In this document: one piece after another, positions 8,302 through 21,474 of the stretch
Layout of the letters: the number at the start of each line of letters is the position of its first letter
How positions within the stretch are numbered: position 1 is the first letter of the stretch
Translations under genes and position numbers: made by a program
From: CAJXZP01 sp963974475
Lineage (GTDB): Bacteria > Bacteroidota > Bacteroidia > Flavobacteriales_G > Salibacteraceae
NCBI GenBank assembly: GCA_963974475.1
Contig: CAXBCR010000014.1
Coordinates: 17,687 to 81,686, forward strand
Direction of reading: 5' to 3'
Length of the DNA: 64,000 nt
Notes under the pieces: generated by a model
What the model was told of the DNA's origin: nothing
Databases searched by the model: none
What the model saw: only the letters and a program-made list of their open reading frames with translations

Positions 8302-8326
8302 TTTTCCAATTCATAATGTAGATTTG
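8294..8326 (+). promoter_or_regulatory. Promoter of the patatin gene, apparently leaderless
   Basis: TTG at 8294-8296, 22-base spacer, TAGATTTG at 8319-8326, then ATG at 8332 only 5 bases later. The predicted transcript would start at or next to the A of ATG. The -33 box overlaps the end of the preceding gene. Confidence 0.65.
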
Positions 8327-8331
8327 CAAGG

Positions 8332-10650
8332 ATGCGCAAAATAACTTGTACCATATTAATATTTATTGGAATTTCTCTTTCCGCATTATCTCAAAAAGTA
8401 GGACTTGTGCTCAGTGGTGGTGGTGCAGATGCTTTGGCGCATATAGGAGTAATAAAAGCCTTAGAAGAAAATAATATTCCCATCGATTACATCACCGGAA
8501 CTTCCATGGGGGCGATGATTGGTGCGCTATATGCCTCCGGGGTTCCAATTGAACAAATCGAAAAGTATTTTACCTCCACTTATTTTTTAGCTAATAGCAA
8601 CGGTCAAATTCCAGATAAATACCATTACTTCTTCCCACATGCAGAACCTAAGGCGGATATAATATCGTTAAAATTCATGAAAACCAATACAGGGTATTCA
8701 TTGCTCCTTCCTTCAAAAATTATTGCATCCGAATCTTTTGATTTTGATGCCGTAAAATACATGGCAGAGGCGGAGAAATTGTCCAATTACAATTTTGACA
8801 GTTTAATGATTCCTTTTCGCTGTGTGGCAGCAGATATCATCACTAAAGAATTGGTTACTTTTAAAAAAGGAAGTCTAACGGAGGCTATCCGTGCTTCTAT
8901 GTCCTATCCCATTGTGGTACGCCCAATAAAGATAGATGGACATTTGATGTATGATGGTGGAATCTACAATAATTTCCCTGTAGATATTATGTGCAACGAT
9001 TTTCATCCAGATTATATTATAGGCAGCAATGTTTCTCAAAACGCTCCAATTCCGGCTGAAGATGATATCTTAGGTCAACTTCAAAATGTGCTTATTAAGA
9101 AAACAGACTTTAGCATTTATTGCCAGGAAGGCGAATTAATTGAGCCAAACACCAATTTCGGAACCTTTAATTTTGAAAACACCCAAGAAGCCATTGACTC
9201 TGGATACGCTGAGACCATGAGACACATCCAACATATTAAATACCATATCCAGGAGGAAGAGGACAAGAACAACCAAGTTTTGTTGGATTCCAATAAATTC
9301 AAAAACAAGAATGATTCAATATTAATTGGTAAAATAACTTTTAAAGGAATAAACACCAAACAAGGTAAATATTCGGGTTCAGTACTAAACAGAAAACGCA
9401 AGAAAGAAAAGGTTTTAACCCTTGCTACTTTTCAACGAAATTATTTTAGACTTTACCAAGAATCTTATATTACAAGTATTCGCACCAAATTGCACTACAA
9501 TAAAACCACAAAAAAATACGATGCTACCGTTGATATATCACCCATACGGTCATTTAGTTTAAAATTTGGAGGAAATATTGCTACTCGACCTATTTCGGAA
9601 GGATTTGCAAGTATTGCATATAATAATCTATCTACCTATGGCTTAAAAATAGAATTCTCAACCCATTATGGTAAATTATACCAGGCAATTAACCTTTTTG
9701 CCAAATTTGATTTTCCTTCCAAACTCCCGATATACATAAAACCAAAATTCACCCTTCATAATTGGAATTGGTTTGAGAGCAGACAAGCCAACCTTTTTGT
9801 AAGTGAAAAACCAAATTATATTATCGAAGGGGAATTGTATACCGGATTTGAATTTGGCATTGGTCTGGGAAATAGGTTCAAATTGTCCGCAGAATCATCT
9901 TATTTACAAATGCAATCTAGCTACTACCAATCCAAACAGTTCACCCCCTCTGACACAACAGATGTAACACGTTTTAACGGATTGAATAATAAACTTGTGC
10001 TTTCGCGCAACTCCTTAAATCTAAAACAGTATGCCTACGAAGGAGAACGATTTTCACTTCAATCCAATTACGTGTACGGAAATGAGTTTTATAGTCCTGG
10101 TTCAACATCGCCCATAAATAGCGATTTAACAAACGTGCATTCATTTTTACAATTTAAAGTGGACTATCAAAGGTATTTTAGATCTGCAGAAAAATTTAGA
10201 ATGGGTATAACCCTATCCGCAGCATATTCAAATATTTCGTTTTTTGAAAACTTCACATCCACTGTAATTCAATCGCCATCTTTCAAACCAACACCAGATA
10301 GTAAGACACTATTCCTAGAAAGTTTTCATGCAAATAAGTTTGTCGCAATTGGCACTCAAATGGTATTCCTACCTATAAAAAAGATTCAAATACGTGCTGA
10401 AGGGTATATATTCCAACCCTATCAGGCATATATACCAACTTCTGAAGGTAAGGCTAGTCTAGGTACTGTTTTGGCGGATAGGTATGCTATACTTTCGGGT
10501 ACAATTGTGTACGAAACATTGTTTGGACCACTTAGCTTTTCTACGAATTATTACTATAATAATCCGGACATCAGCCCCGAAGATGAAGCACCTATCACAG
10601 TGCTTCTAAATTTCGGTTATATTATTTTCAACAAATCAGCCTATCACTAA
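8332..10650 (+). CDS. Patatin-like phospholipase with outer-membrane beta-barrel domain
   Basis: 772 residues. A signal peptide (about 1-20, ending ALSQ) leads into a patatin domain (about 22-310) with the nucleophile elbow GTSMG (Ser58) and the catalytic Asp in YDGG (Asp208), so the Ser-Asp dyad is intact. The glycine loop reads SGGGADALAHIG (28-39), where the family usually has GGGARGLAHIG. A POTRA-like stretch (about 325-400) and a C-terminal region of alternating beta strands (400-772) ending in an aromatic tail resemble the BamA/Omp85 barrel, as in PlpD-type enzymes. Predicted to hydrolyse phospholipids at the outer membrane. Its last 4 bases overlap the convergent DUF3467 gene. Confidence 0.88.
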   Translation: MRKITCTILIFIGISLSALSQKVGLVLSGGGADALAHIGVIKALEENNIPIDYITGTSMGAMIGALYASGVPIEQIEKYFTSTYFLANSNGQIPDKYHYFFPHAEPKADIISLKFMKTNTGYSLLLPSKIIASESFDFDAVKYMAEAEKLSNYNFDSLMIPFRCVAADIITKELVTFKKGSLTEAIRASMSYPIVVRPIKIDGHLMYDGGIYNNFPVDIMCNDFHPDYIIGSNVSQNAPIPAEDDILGQLQNVLIKKTDFSIYCQEGELIEPNTNFGTFNFENTQEAIDSGYAETMRHIQHIKYHIQEEEDKNNQVLLDSNKFKNKNDSILIGKITFKGINTKQGKYSGSVLNRKRKKEKVLTLATFQRNYFRLYQESYITSIRTKLHYNKTTKKYDATVDISPIRSFSLKFGGNIATRPISEGFASIAYNNLSTYGLKIEFSTHYGKLYQAINLFAKFDFPSKLPIYIKPKFTLHNWNWFESRQANLFVSEKPNYIIEGELYTGFEFGIGLGNRFKLSAESSYLQMQSSYYQSKQFTPSDTTDVTRFNGLNNKLVLSRNSLNLKQYAYEGERFSLQSNYVYGNEFYSPGSTSPINSDLTNVHSFLQFKVDYQRYFRSAEKFRMGITLSAAYSNISFFENFTSTVIQSPSFKPTPDSKTLFLESFHANKFVAIGTQMVFLPIKKIQIRAEGYIFQPYQAYIPTSEGKASLGTVLADRYAILSGTIVYETLFGPLSFSTNYYYNNPDISPEDEAPITVLLNFGYIIFNKSAYH

Positions 10651-10967
10651 GCTTGGGTAGTTGGTCCTCCAAAGGTCATAGGAATCGCTCCACCTTGTGC
10701 TTCTCCTTCCTTAATATGCCCATGAATTTGTTCATATTTTTGGATGTTATCTTCTAAAGCGTGTAGTAGTCTTTTCGCATGTTGAGGGGTCATAATTATT
10801 CTTGACTTAACTTTGGCTTTAGGTGCTCCAGGCATTATCTGCACAAAGTCAACAATAAATTCAGAATGAGAATGCGTTAATATAGCTAAATTGGAATAGG
10901 TGCCTTCAGCCATTTCTTCACTTAGCTCAATGTTAATTTGGCCTTCTTTAGGATTTTGATTTTCCAT
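10647..10967 (-). CDS. DUF3467 family protein
   Basis: 106 residues, soluble. The conserved segment YSNLAILTHSHSEFIVDF then SRIIMTPQHAKRLLHALEDN matches DUF3467, a small protein of unknown function widespread in Bacteroidota and often placed next to rpoC, as here. A Gly/Pro-rich tail follows. A terminator lies between rpoC and this gene, so it may be read by rpoC read-through or from a weak local promoter. Convergent 4-base overlap with the patatin gene. Confidence 0.85.
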   Translation of the reverse strand: MENQNPKEGQINIELSEEMAEGTYSNLAILTHSHSEFIVDFVQIMPGAPKAKVKSRIIMTPQHAKRLLHALEDNIQKYEQIHGHIKEGEAQGGAIPMTFGGPTTQA

Positions 10968-10984
10968 AATAAATTTTTAGTTAC

Positions 10985-11011
10985 AAAAAAGCCCCGATAA
11001 ACGGGGCTTTT
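10985..11011 (-). terminator. Intrinsic terminator after rpoC
   Basis: Perfect 10-bp stem (AAAAGCCCCG 10987-10996 / CGGGGCTTTT 11002-11011), 5-base loop ATAAA, ending in Ts on either strand; 20 bases past the rpoC stop. Confidence 0.9.
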
Positions 11012-11030
11012 CTATATGTTTTAATAAATA

Positions 11031-14000
11031 CTATAAGTCTATAATATCGGGATTGCTTTCCACTTTTTCAGTCAATTGATTGTATTCTTCTTGAGAACCA
11101 ACAACTAACTTTTCGTATTCGTTCAATCCGGTACCTGCAGGAATTAAATGTCCAACAATTACGTTTTCTTTCAAGCCTAACAAATGATCTTCTTTTCCTT
11201 TTACAGCAGCCTCATTCAGTACCTTAGTGGTTTCTTGGAAGGATGCTGCAGAAATGAAACTACCTGTTTGTAACGATGCTCTTGTAATTCCTTGTAATAC
11301 AGGTTTAGAAGTAGCAGGCATAGCCTCTCTATACTCAACCAATGCTTGGTCATTTCGTTTCAACCTTGAATTTACATCACGTAATTTCCTAGCCGACACA
11401 ATTTGGCCTTCTTTAAGCTCATTAGAATCACCCGCATTTTCCACAATCATTCGACCATAAATCCAGTCATTTTCAATTTGGAAATCACTTTTGTTAATGA
11501 TTTGTTTTTCTAAAAACTTGGTATCACCAGCATCCAATACATCAACTTTACGCATCATTTGACGTACAATAACTTCAAAATGCTTATCGTTAATTTTCAC
11601 ACCTTGCAAACGATATACCTCTTGAATTTCATTTACAATGTATTCTTGAACAGCTGTAGGTCCTTTAATAGACAAAATATCACTTGGAGTTATTGCTCCA
11701 TCCGATAGTGGTTGTCCGGCTTTCACCCAATCATTTTCTTGTGCCAAAATATGTTTAGATAAAGAAACTAAATATTTCTTAACCTCTCCAGTTTTTGAAG
11801 TAACAACAATTTCTTGATTACCCCTTTTAATTTTACCAAAAGAAATATATCCGTCAATTTCAGAAACAACTGCTGGGTTTGAAGGATTTCTCGCTTCAAA
11901 TAATTCAGTTACACGAGGTAGACCCCCAGTAATATCACTTGATCCACCTGCAGAACGAGGAATTTTTACCAAAATCTCACCTGCTTTTACTTTGGCTCCT
12001 TCGTGAATAATAATGTGTGCACCTACCGGTAAGTTATATGAACGCAACTGATTTCCATCGGTATCATTCACCTTAACTAAAGGCACCATTTTTCTATCCT
12101 TTCTCTCAATAATTACTTTTTCAGAGAAACCTGTTTGCTCATCACTTTCTTCACGATAAGTACGTCCTTCTTCAATATTTTGAAAAACAACTACCCCATC
12201 AAATTCAGAAACAATTACCGCATTATATGGATCCCAAGAACAAATAACTTCACCCTTTTTGATTTTTTTCGATTTTGTAATGAGCAAATTCGAACCATAA
12301 GGAATATTAGAAGTCATTAATGTCATATTAGTAGTAGGATCTATAATTCTAAGCTCTCCTGCTCTACCAATAACTATATTCTGAACATTTCCTTCTTTGT
12401 CAATACTTTCAACCGTTTTAACATCTTCTAGAACCAATTTCCCATCAAATTTTGCAATATGACTAGATTCAGCCGCAATATTACTTGCTGTACCACCCAC
12501 GTGGAAAGTCCGTAATGTTAACTGCGTTCCCGGTTCACCAATAGATTGTGCTGCAACAACACCTACAGCTTCCCCTTTTTGCACTTTACCGTTAGTAGAT
12601 AGGTTAGTACCATAACATTTAGCACAAACACCACGAAGCGTTTCACAAGTTAATACCGAACGAACCTCTACAGTTTCAATTCCAGCTGCATCTATTTCTA
12701 AGGCGGCTGCTTCCGTCACTTCCTCTCCCGCTGAGATAATAACCTCTTCGGTGGTAGGGTGATAAACATCATGAACCGTGGTTCTACCAATAATTCTAGC
12801 TGATAATGATTCTACGATATCATCATTTTTCTTCAATGCTGAAACGGATAAACCCAATAAGGTTCCACAATCCACATCAGAAATAATAACATCTTGAGAA
12901 ACATCCACCAATCTACGCGTTAAATAACCCGCATCCGCTGTCTTCAATGCCGTATCCGCTAAACCTTTACGTGCACCGTGAGTAGAAATAAAGTACTCAA
13001 TAATGGATAAACCTTCCTTAAAGTTAGAAAGAATAGGATTTTCAATAATTGAACCTCCTTGCGCTCCCGATTTTTTCGGTTTCGCCATCAATCCCCTCAT
13101 ACCAGCCAACTGACGAATTTGTTCTTTCGAACCCCTTGCACCAGAATGGAACATCATATAAATTGAGTTAAAACCTTGATTATCGTTTTCTAACGCAGTC
13201 ATCAAGATATTTGTCAATTTCGAGTTGGTATGTGTCCAGATATCAATTATTTGATTGTAACGTTCATTATTCGTAATTAAACCCATGTTATAATTACCAA
13301 TAATTTCAGCTACCTTTTTCTTGGCAGTATCTACTAATGACACTTTTTCTGCTGGAATCATAACATCATTAATGTTGAATGATAATCCACCTTTAAATGC
13401 CCAATAAAAACCTAATCCTTTAATATCATCTAAGAATCTTGCTGTTCTAGTTACTCCAGATATTTTCATGATTAAACCAATAATATCTCTTAAAGATTTC
13501 TTGGTTAATACATCATTGATATACCCAACTTCATCCGGCACTAATTCATTAAACATTACTCTACCACAAGTGGTATCCATAATTACATTAATGTAATTTC
13601 CGTCCGCATCTAAAGTCTGAACTTTACATTTGATGTTCGCATGTAAAGCAAGCTTTCCTTCATTAAAAGCAATCTCCACTTCTTCAGAAGAGTAGAAAGT
13701 CATATCTTCACCTTTAATCTTCAAATCCTTATCGGATCTTCTAGCTTTGGTAATGTAATATAATCCAAGAACCATATCCTGCGATGGTACTGTAATAGGT
13801 GCACCGTTAGCAGGATTTAAAATATTGTGAGAACCAAGCATTAATACTTGCGCTTCCAAAATTGCAGCGTTACCTAAAGGTAAGTGAACTGCCATTTGAT
13901 CCCCATCAAAATCCGCATTAAATGCCGAACATGCTAATGGATGTAATTGAATAGCTTTACCTTCCACCAATTTAGGTTGAAAAGCTTGGATACCCAATCT

Positions 14001-15341
14001 GTGAAGTGTTGGAGCCCTGTTCAGTAATACTGGATGACCTTTCAGTACATTTTCCAAAATATCCCAAACAACTGGTTCTTTTTTATCTACAATTTTCTTT
14101 GCTGATTTTACCGTTTTAACGATTCCACGCTCAATCAACTTACGAATAATAAACGGTTTGTATAACTCAGCAGCCATATTCTTAGGAATACCACATTCGT
14201 GCATTTCTAAGTTTGGACCTACAACAATTACCGAACGCGCAGAATAATCAACACGTTTACCCAATAAGTTTTGACGGAAACGACCTTGCTTACCTTTCAA
14301 TGAATCAGAAAGGGATTTTAATGCACGGTTCGAATCTGTTTTAACAGCACTTGATTTTCTTGAGTTATCCAATAATGAATCGACTGCTTCTTGAAGCATA
14401 CGTTTTTCATTACGTAAAATTACCTCTGGAGCTTTAATCTCAATCAAACGTTTCAAACGGTTGTTACGAATAATTACTCTTCGGTATAAATCATTCAAAT
14501 CGGAAGTTGCAAAACGACCACCATCAAGAGGCACCAATGGACGCAACTCTGGAGGAGTTACCGGTACAACTTTGATAATCATCCATTCTGGACGATTTTC
14601 TAGTCTAAGATTTGCATCTCTAAACCCTTCAACAACTTGCAAACGTTTTAATGCCTCTGCTTTACGTTGTTGAGAAGTTTCGATATTCGCTTTATGACGT
14701 AGTTCGTAAGATAAAGAATCTAAATCCAAATTACGTAATAAATCTTCTAACGCCTCCGCACCCATCTTAGCGATGAATTTGTTGGGATCAGAATCTTCTA
14801 AATGTTGATTTTCTTGAGGAAGTCTATCCAAAGCATCCAAATACTCTTCTTCACTTAAGAAATCTAAGTAATTAATTGCTTCTCCTTCATCATTCGTAGC
14901 GTTACCTGCTTGAATAACAACATACTTCTCATAATAAATAATGGTATCCAATTTTTTAGAAGGAAGTCCTAATAAATATCCAATTTTATTTGGAAGAGAT
15001 TTGAAATACCAAATATGCGCTACAGGAACCACCAATGCGATGTGTCCCATTCGCTCACGTCTTACTTTTTTCTCTGTAACTTCAACCCCACAACGGTCAC
15101 AAACGATTCCTTTATATCGGATTCTTTTGTATTTACCACAATGACATTCATAATCTTTTACAGGACCAAAAATCCGCTCACAGAATAATCCATCACGTTC
15201 TGGTTTGTAAGTACGGTAATTTATTGTTTCTGGTTTTAATACTTCACCACTTGATGCATTTCGAATCATCTCTGGACTTGCCAAAGAAATAGTGATTTTA
15301 CTAAAACTACTTTGTTGTTTTGTGTCTTTGTTAAAAGCCAT
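11031..15341 (-). CDS. rpoC: RNA polymerase beta' subunit
   Basis: 1436 residues. Forms the catalytic cleft of RNA polymerase with beta. The N-terminal zinc ribbon is present (CHCGKYKRIRYKGIVCDRCG, around 67-86), the catalytic Mg-binding motif NADFDGD is at 475-481, the second zinc site CETLRGVCAKCYG lies in the C-terminal half, and the trigger-loop region around GEPGTQLTLRTFHVGG is intact. It lacks the long insertions of some phyla. It follows rpoB by 33 bases in the same transcript and is terminated at 10985-11011. Confidence 0.99.
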   Translation of the reverse strand: MAFNKDTKQQSSFSKITISLASPEMIRNASSGEVLKPETINYRTYKPERDGLFCERIFGPVKDYECHCGKYKRIRYKGIVCDRCGVEVTEKKVRRERMGHIALVVPVAHIWYFKSLPNKIGYLLGLPSKKLDTIIYYEKYVVIQAGNATNDEGEAINYLDFLSEEEYLDALDRLPQENQHLEDSDPNKFIAKMGAEALEDLLRNLDLDSLSYELRHKANIETSQQRKAEALKRLQVVEGFRDANLRLENRPEWMIIKVVPVTPPELRPLVPLDGGRFATSDLNDLYRRVIIRNNRLKRLIEIKAPEVILRNEKRMLQEAVDSLLDNSRKSSAVKTDSNRALKSLSDSLKGKQGRFRQNLLGKRVDYSARSVIVVGPNLEMHECGIPKNMAAELYKPFIIRKLIERGIVKTVKSAKKIVDKKEPVVWDILENVLKGHPVLLNRAPTLHRLGIQAFQPKLVEGKAIQLHPLACSAFNADFDGDQMAVHLPLGNAAILEAQVLMLGSHNILNPANGAPITVPSQDMVLGLYYITKARRSDKDLKIKGEDMTFYSSEEVEIAFNEGKLALHANIKCKVQTLDADGNYINVIMDTTCGRVMFNELVPDEVGYINDVLTKKSLRDIIGLIMKISGVTRTARFLDDIKGLGFYWAFKGGLSFNINDVMIPAEKVSLVDTAKKKVAEIIGNYNMGLITNNERYNQIIDIWTHTNSKLTNILMTALENDNQGFNSIYMMFHSGARGSKEQIRQLAGMRGLMAKPKKSGAQGGSIIENPILSNFKEGLSIIEYFISTHGARKGLADTALKTADAGYLTRRLVDVSQDVIISDVDCGTLLGLSVSALKKNDDIVESLSARIIGRTTVHDVYHPTTEEVIISAGEEVTEAAALEIDAAGIETVEVRSVLTCETLRGVCAKCYGTNLSTNGKVQKGEAVGVVAAQSIGEPGTQLTLRTFHVGGTASNIAAESSHIAKFDGKLVLEDVKTVESIDKEGNVQNIVIGRAGELRIIDPTTNMTLMTSNIPYGSNLLITKSKKIKKGEVICSWDPYNAVIVSEFDGVVVFQNIEEGRTYREESDEQTGFSEKVIIERKDRKMVPLVKVNDTDGNQLRSYNLPVGAHIIIHEGAKVKAGEILVKIPRSAGGSSDITGGLPRVTELFEARNPSNPAVVSEIDGYISFGKIKRGNQEIVVTSKTGEVKKYLVSLSKHILAQENDWVKAGQPLSDGAITPSDILSIKGPTAVQEYIVNEIQEVYRLQGVKINDKHFEVIVRQMMRKVDVLDAGDTKFLEKQIINKSDFQIENDWIYGRMIVENAGDSNELKEGQIVSARKLRDVNSRLKRNDQALVEYREAMPATSKPVLQGITRASLQTGSFISAASFQETTKVLNEAAVKGKEDHLLGLKENVIVGHLIPAGTGLNEYEKLVVGSQEEYNQLTEKVESNPDIIDL

Positions 15342-15374
15342 AGCTTATGCTAATTTAAGTCTCTAGTTCAACAA

Positions 15375-19187
<3,813 letters not shown>

Positions 19188-19216
19188 GGAAGTATTATCT
19201 GATGAAGAACTAAAAA

Positions 19217-19269
19217 TAAAAAAAACGTGTATAAACACGTAAGGGTTTAGACCCTAATGGGTCTAAACC
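19217..19269 (-). promoter_or_regulatory. Tandem hairpins with T-run between rplL and rpoB: attenuator
   Basis: In transcription order on the minus strand: an 11-bp hairpin (arms 19269-19259 and 19254-19244, loop 4), then a 6-bp hairpin ACGTGT/ACACGT (19240-19235, 19230-19225, loop 4) followed by eight Us (19225-19218) and then the rpoB start at 19187. This is the form of a partial terminator, equivalent in position to the rplL-rpoB attenuator known in E. coli. Confidence 0.75.
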
Positions 19270-19298
19270 TCTAAATGTCACAAATGTGAAATGTAATA

Positions 19299-19676
19299 TT
19301 ACTTAAGCTCAACTTCAGCTCCTGCTTCTTCTAGTTGAGTTTTAAGTGCTTCAGCTTCGTCTTTAGCAATGCCTTCTTTGATAGCTTTTGGTGCGCCATC
19401 AACGATTTCTTTTGCTTCTTTCAAACCTAATCCTGTTAATTCTTTTACAGCTTTAACAACTTTAAGTTTTTGAGGACCAGCAGCTTTCAAGATAACATCA
19501 AATTCTGTTTTCTCTTCTGCAGCTTCTCCAGCACCAGCACCGGCACCTGCAACAGCAACTGCAGCAGCAGCAGCTGGTTCGATTCCGTACTCATCCTTAA
19601 GGATATCAGCTAATTCACTTACTTCTTTAACAGTAAGATTTACTAATTGCTCAGCAAACGATTTTAAATCCGCCAT
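19299..19676 (-). CDS. rplL: Ribosomal protein bL12 (L7/L12)
   Basis: 125 residues: N-terminal dimerisation helices (MADLKSFAEQLVNLTVKEVSEL), the Ala/Gly-rich hinge (around 36-54) and the C-terminal factor-binding domain (EKTEFDVILKAAG to the end, with GLGLKEAKEIVDGAPKAIKEG). Multiple copies form the ribosomal stalk that recruits GTPase factors. 28 bases downstream of rplJ, and followed by the rpoB attenuator hairpins. Confidence 0.99.
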   Translation of the reverse strand: MADLKSFAEQLVNLTVKEVSELADILKDEYGIEPAAAAAVAVAGAGAGAGEAAEEKTEFDVILKAAGPQKLKVVKAVKELTGLGLKEAKEIVDGAPKAIKEGIAKDEAEALKTQLEEAGAEVELK

Positions 19677-19704
19677 TTTATTTAATTTTAATAATTGTTC
19701 TTAA

Positions 19705-20229
19705 TTAAGATTCTTTTTCTGAAAGTGTTTTCATTAGCCCGGCAAGCGTAGCTCCACCTGACTGTAATTGCGAGATAACAGTTTTCGCAGGAGATTGTAA
19801 CAACATAATGATATCGCCAACTAATTCATCTTTCGATTTCAAGCTAACGAGAGCATCTAACGTCTCGTCTCCAATAAATACTGATTCTGCAACATAAGCA
19901 GCTTTGAGGATAGGTCGATCATTTTTCTTCCTAAACTCTTTGATTAACTTAGCTGGTGCGTTACCAACTTCAGAGATCATTAGTGAAGAATAGCCTTTCA
20001 AGACACTTGGTATATCGCCAAAGTCTTTATCTTCTACTCTTTCCATAGCCTTCGCAAGAAGGGTGTTTTTCACTACACGTAAATCAACATCTTTGCTGAA
20101 ACACGCTCTTCTCAAATCTGAAGTTAACTCAGCGTCTAACTCTGCAGTATTCGTAACATAAATGTTACTACTTTCTTGCAATAGAGTTACCAAGTTATCA
20201 ATGACCTGATTTTTTTCTTGTTTTGTCAT
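19705..20229 (-). CDS. rplJ: Ribosomal protein uL10
   Basis: 174 residues, normal length. N-terminal rRNA-binding domain (MTKQEKNQVIDNLVTLLQESSNIYVTNT) followed by the KNTLLAKAME motif and a C-terminal helix that binds L7/L12 dimers. Base of the ribosomal stalk. In many bacteria L10-L12 represses this operon by binding its leader; no such site is confidently visible in the 25-base gap to rplA. Confidence 0.98.
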   Translation of the reverse strand: MTKQEKNQVIDNLVTLLQESSNIYVTNTAELDAELTSDLRRACFSKDVDLRVVKNTLLAKAMERVEDKDFGDIPSVLKGYSSLMISEVGNAPAKLIKEFRKKNDRPILKAAYVAESVFIGDETLDALVSLKSKDELVGDIIMLLQSPAKTVISQLQSGGATLAGLMKTLSEKES

Positions 20230-20254
20230 TTACTCAGGTTTTTAACATTACACA

Positions 20255-20950
20255 TTAAACCGCAGCAGCTTTAAGTTCTACCTTAATAGCTGGGCTCATT
20301 GTACTGGACATAGAGATGCTTTTCATATACACACCTTTTGCCGCAGCTGGTTTTAGTTTGATCAACGTCTGTAACAACTCACGCGCATTCTCAATAATCA
20401 TGTCCTTATCGAAAGATACTTTGCCGATAGCTGCATGAATGATTCCGAATTTATCCACTCGAAAATCAATTTTACCTGCCTTCACATCCTTCACAGCTTT
20501 ACCAATTTCCATGGTTACTGTTCCAGTTTTCGGATTCGGCATTAATCCTCTTGGTCCCAATACGCGACCTAAAGCACCAACCTTACCCATTACTGAAGGC
20601 ATAGTAATAATTACATCCACATCAGTCCATCCACCTTTAATCTTAGCGATAAACTCATCAAGTCCTACATAATCAGCACCATTATCCTTAGCTTCTTGCT
20701 CTTTATCAGGTGTACAAAGAACTAATACTTTAACATCTTTACCTGTTCCATGAGGAAGAGAAACCGTACCTCTAACCATTTGGTTAGCTTTACGTGGATC
20801 TACATTCAAACGAACAGCCAAGTCGATAGACTCGTCAAATTTTGCAGTACTAATTTCTTTAACTAAACCTGAAGCATCAGCCAACGAATATTGCATCTGA
20901 TCATCATATTTTGTTAGGACCTCTTTTCTTTTTTTAGAAACTTTTGCCAT
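20255..20950 (-). CDS. rplA: Ribosomal protein uL1
   Basis: 231 residues. The L1 signature MGKVGALGRVLGPRGLMPNPKTGTV is split over residues about 121-145, and the two-domain L1 fold is complete. Binds 23S rRNA at the E-site stalk. Gap of 24 bases to rplK upstream and 25 to rplJ downstream. Confidence 0.98.
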   Translation of the reverse strand: MAKVSKKRKEVLTKYDDQMQYSLADASGLVKEISTAKFDESIDLAVRLNVDPRKANQMVRGTVSLPHGTGKDVKVLVLCTPDKEQEAKDNGADYVGLDEFIAKIKGGWTDVDVIITMPSVMGKVGALGRVLGPRGLMPNPKTGTVTMEIGKAVKDVKAGKIDFRVDKFGIIHAAIGKVSFDKDMIIENARELLQTLIKLKPAAAKGVYMKSISMSSTMSPAIKVELKAAAV

Positions 20951-20974
20951 AATATACCTTTTTAAATTTCAGAA

Positions 20975-21397
20975 TTATTTTACAATAATCCCCATACTTC
21001 TAGCTGTACCCGCAACCATATTCATCGCAGATTCAACAGTGAAACAATTTAGATCAGGCATTTTATCAGTTGCAATAGTTCTGACTTGATCTTGAGATAC
21101 GGTAGCTACCTTTTTTCTATTAGGTTCCGGAGAACCAGACTTCAATTTTGCAGCTTCTTTGAGTTGAACAGCAACAGGTGGAGTTTTTACAACAAACTCA
21201 AACGATTTGTCAGCGAATACCGTAATCACCACTGGTAAAACTTTTCCAGCTTTATCTTGCGTACGAGCGTTGAACTGCTTACAGAATTCCATAATGTTCA
21301 CACCCTTCGCACCTAAAGCAGGTCCTACCGGAGGAGACGGATTAGCCGCACCACCTCTTACTTGTAGCTTAATAAGCGCACTTATTTCCTTTGCCAT
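20975..21397 (-). CDS. rplK: Ribosomal protein uL11
   Basis: 140 residues, normal length: N-terminal domain with PPVGPALGAKGVNIMEFCKQFN and C-terminal rRNA-binding domain (TVSQDQVRTIATDKMPDLNC, ESAMNMVAGTARSMGI). Part of the GTPase-associated centre. 77 bases separate it from nusG, the largest gap in the secE-to-rplL run; I see no clear promoter in that gap. Confidence 0.98.
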   Translation of the reverse strand: MAKEISALIKLQVRGGAANPSPPVGPALGAKGVNIMEFCKQFNARTQDKAGKVLPVVITVFADKSFEFVVKTPPVAVQLKEAAKLKSGSPEPNRKKVATVSQDQVRTIATDKMPDLNCFTVESAMNMVAGTARSMGIIVK

Positions 21398-21474
21398 TTT
21401 TACTCAAGTTATACATGGGTTTCCGAGGGAAGCATTCAATGTCTCTTTCGCCCAATATTTTAATAAATACTTAA

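Noticed and set aside
19188..19238. 17-residue extension of RpoB
   Set aside because: Overlaps the U-run and hairpin of the rplL-rpoB attenuator; the family starts at MAELAKQ.
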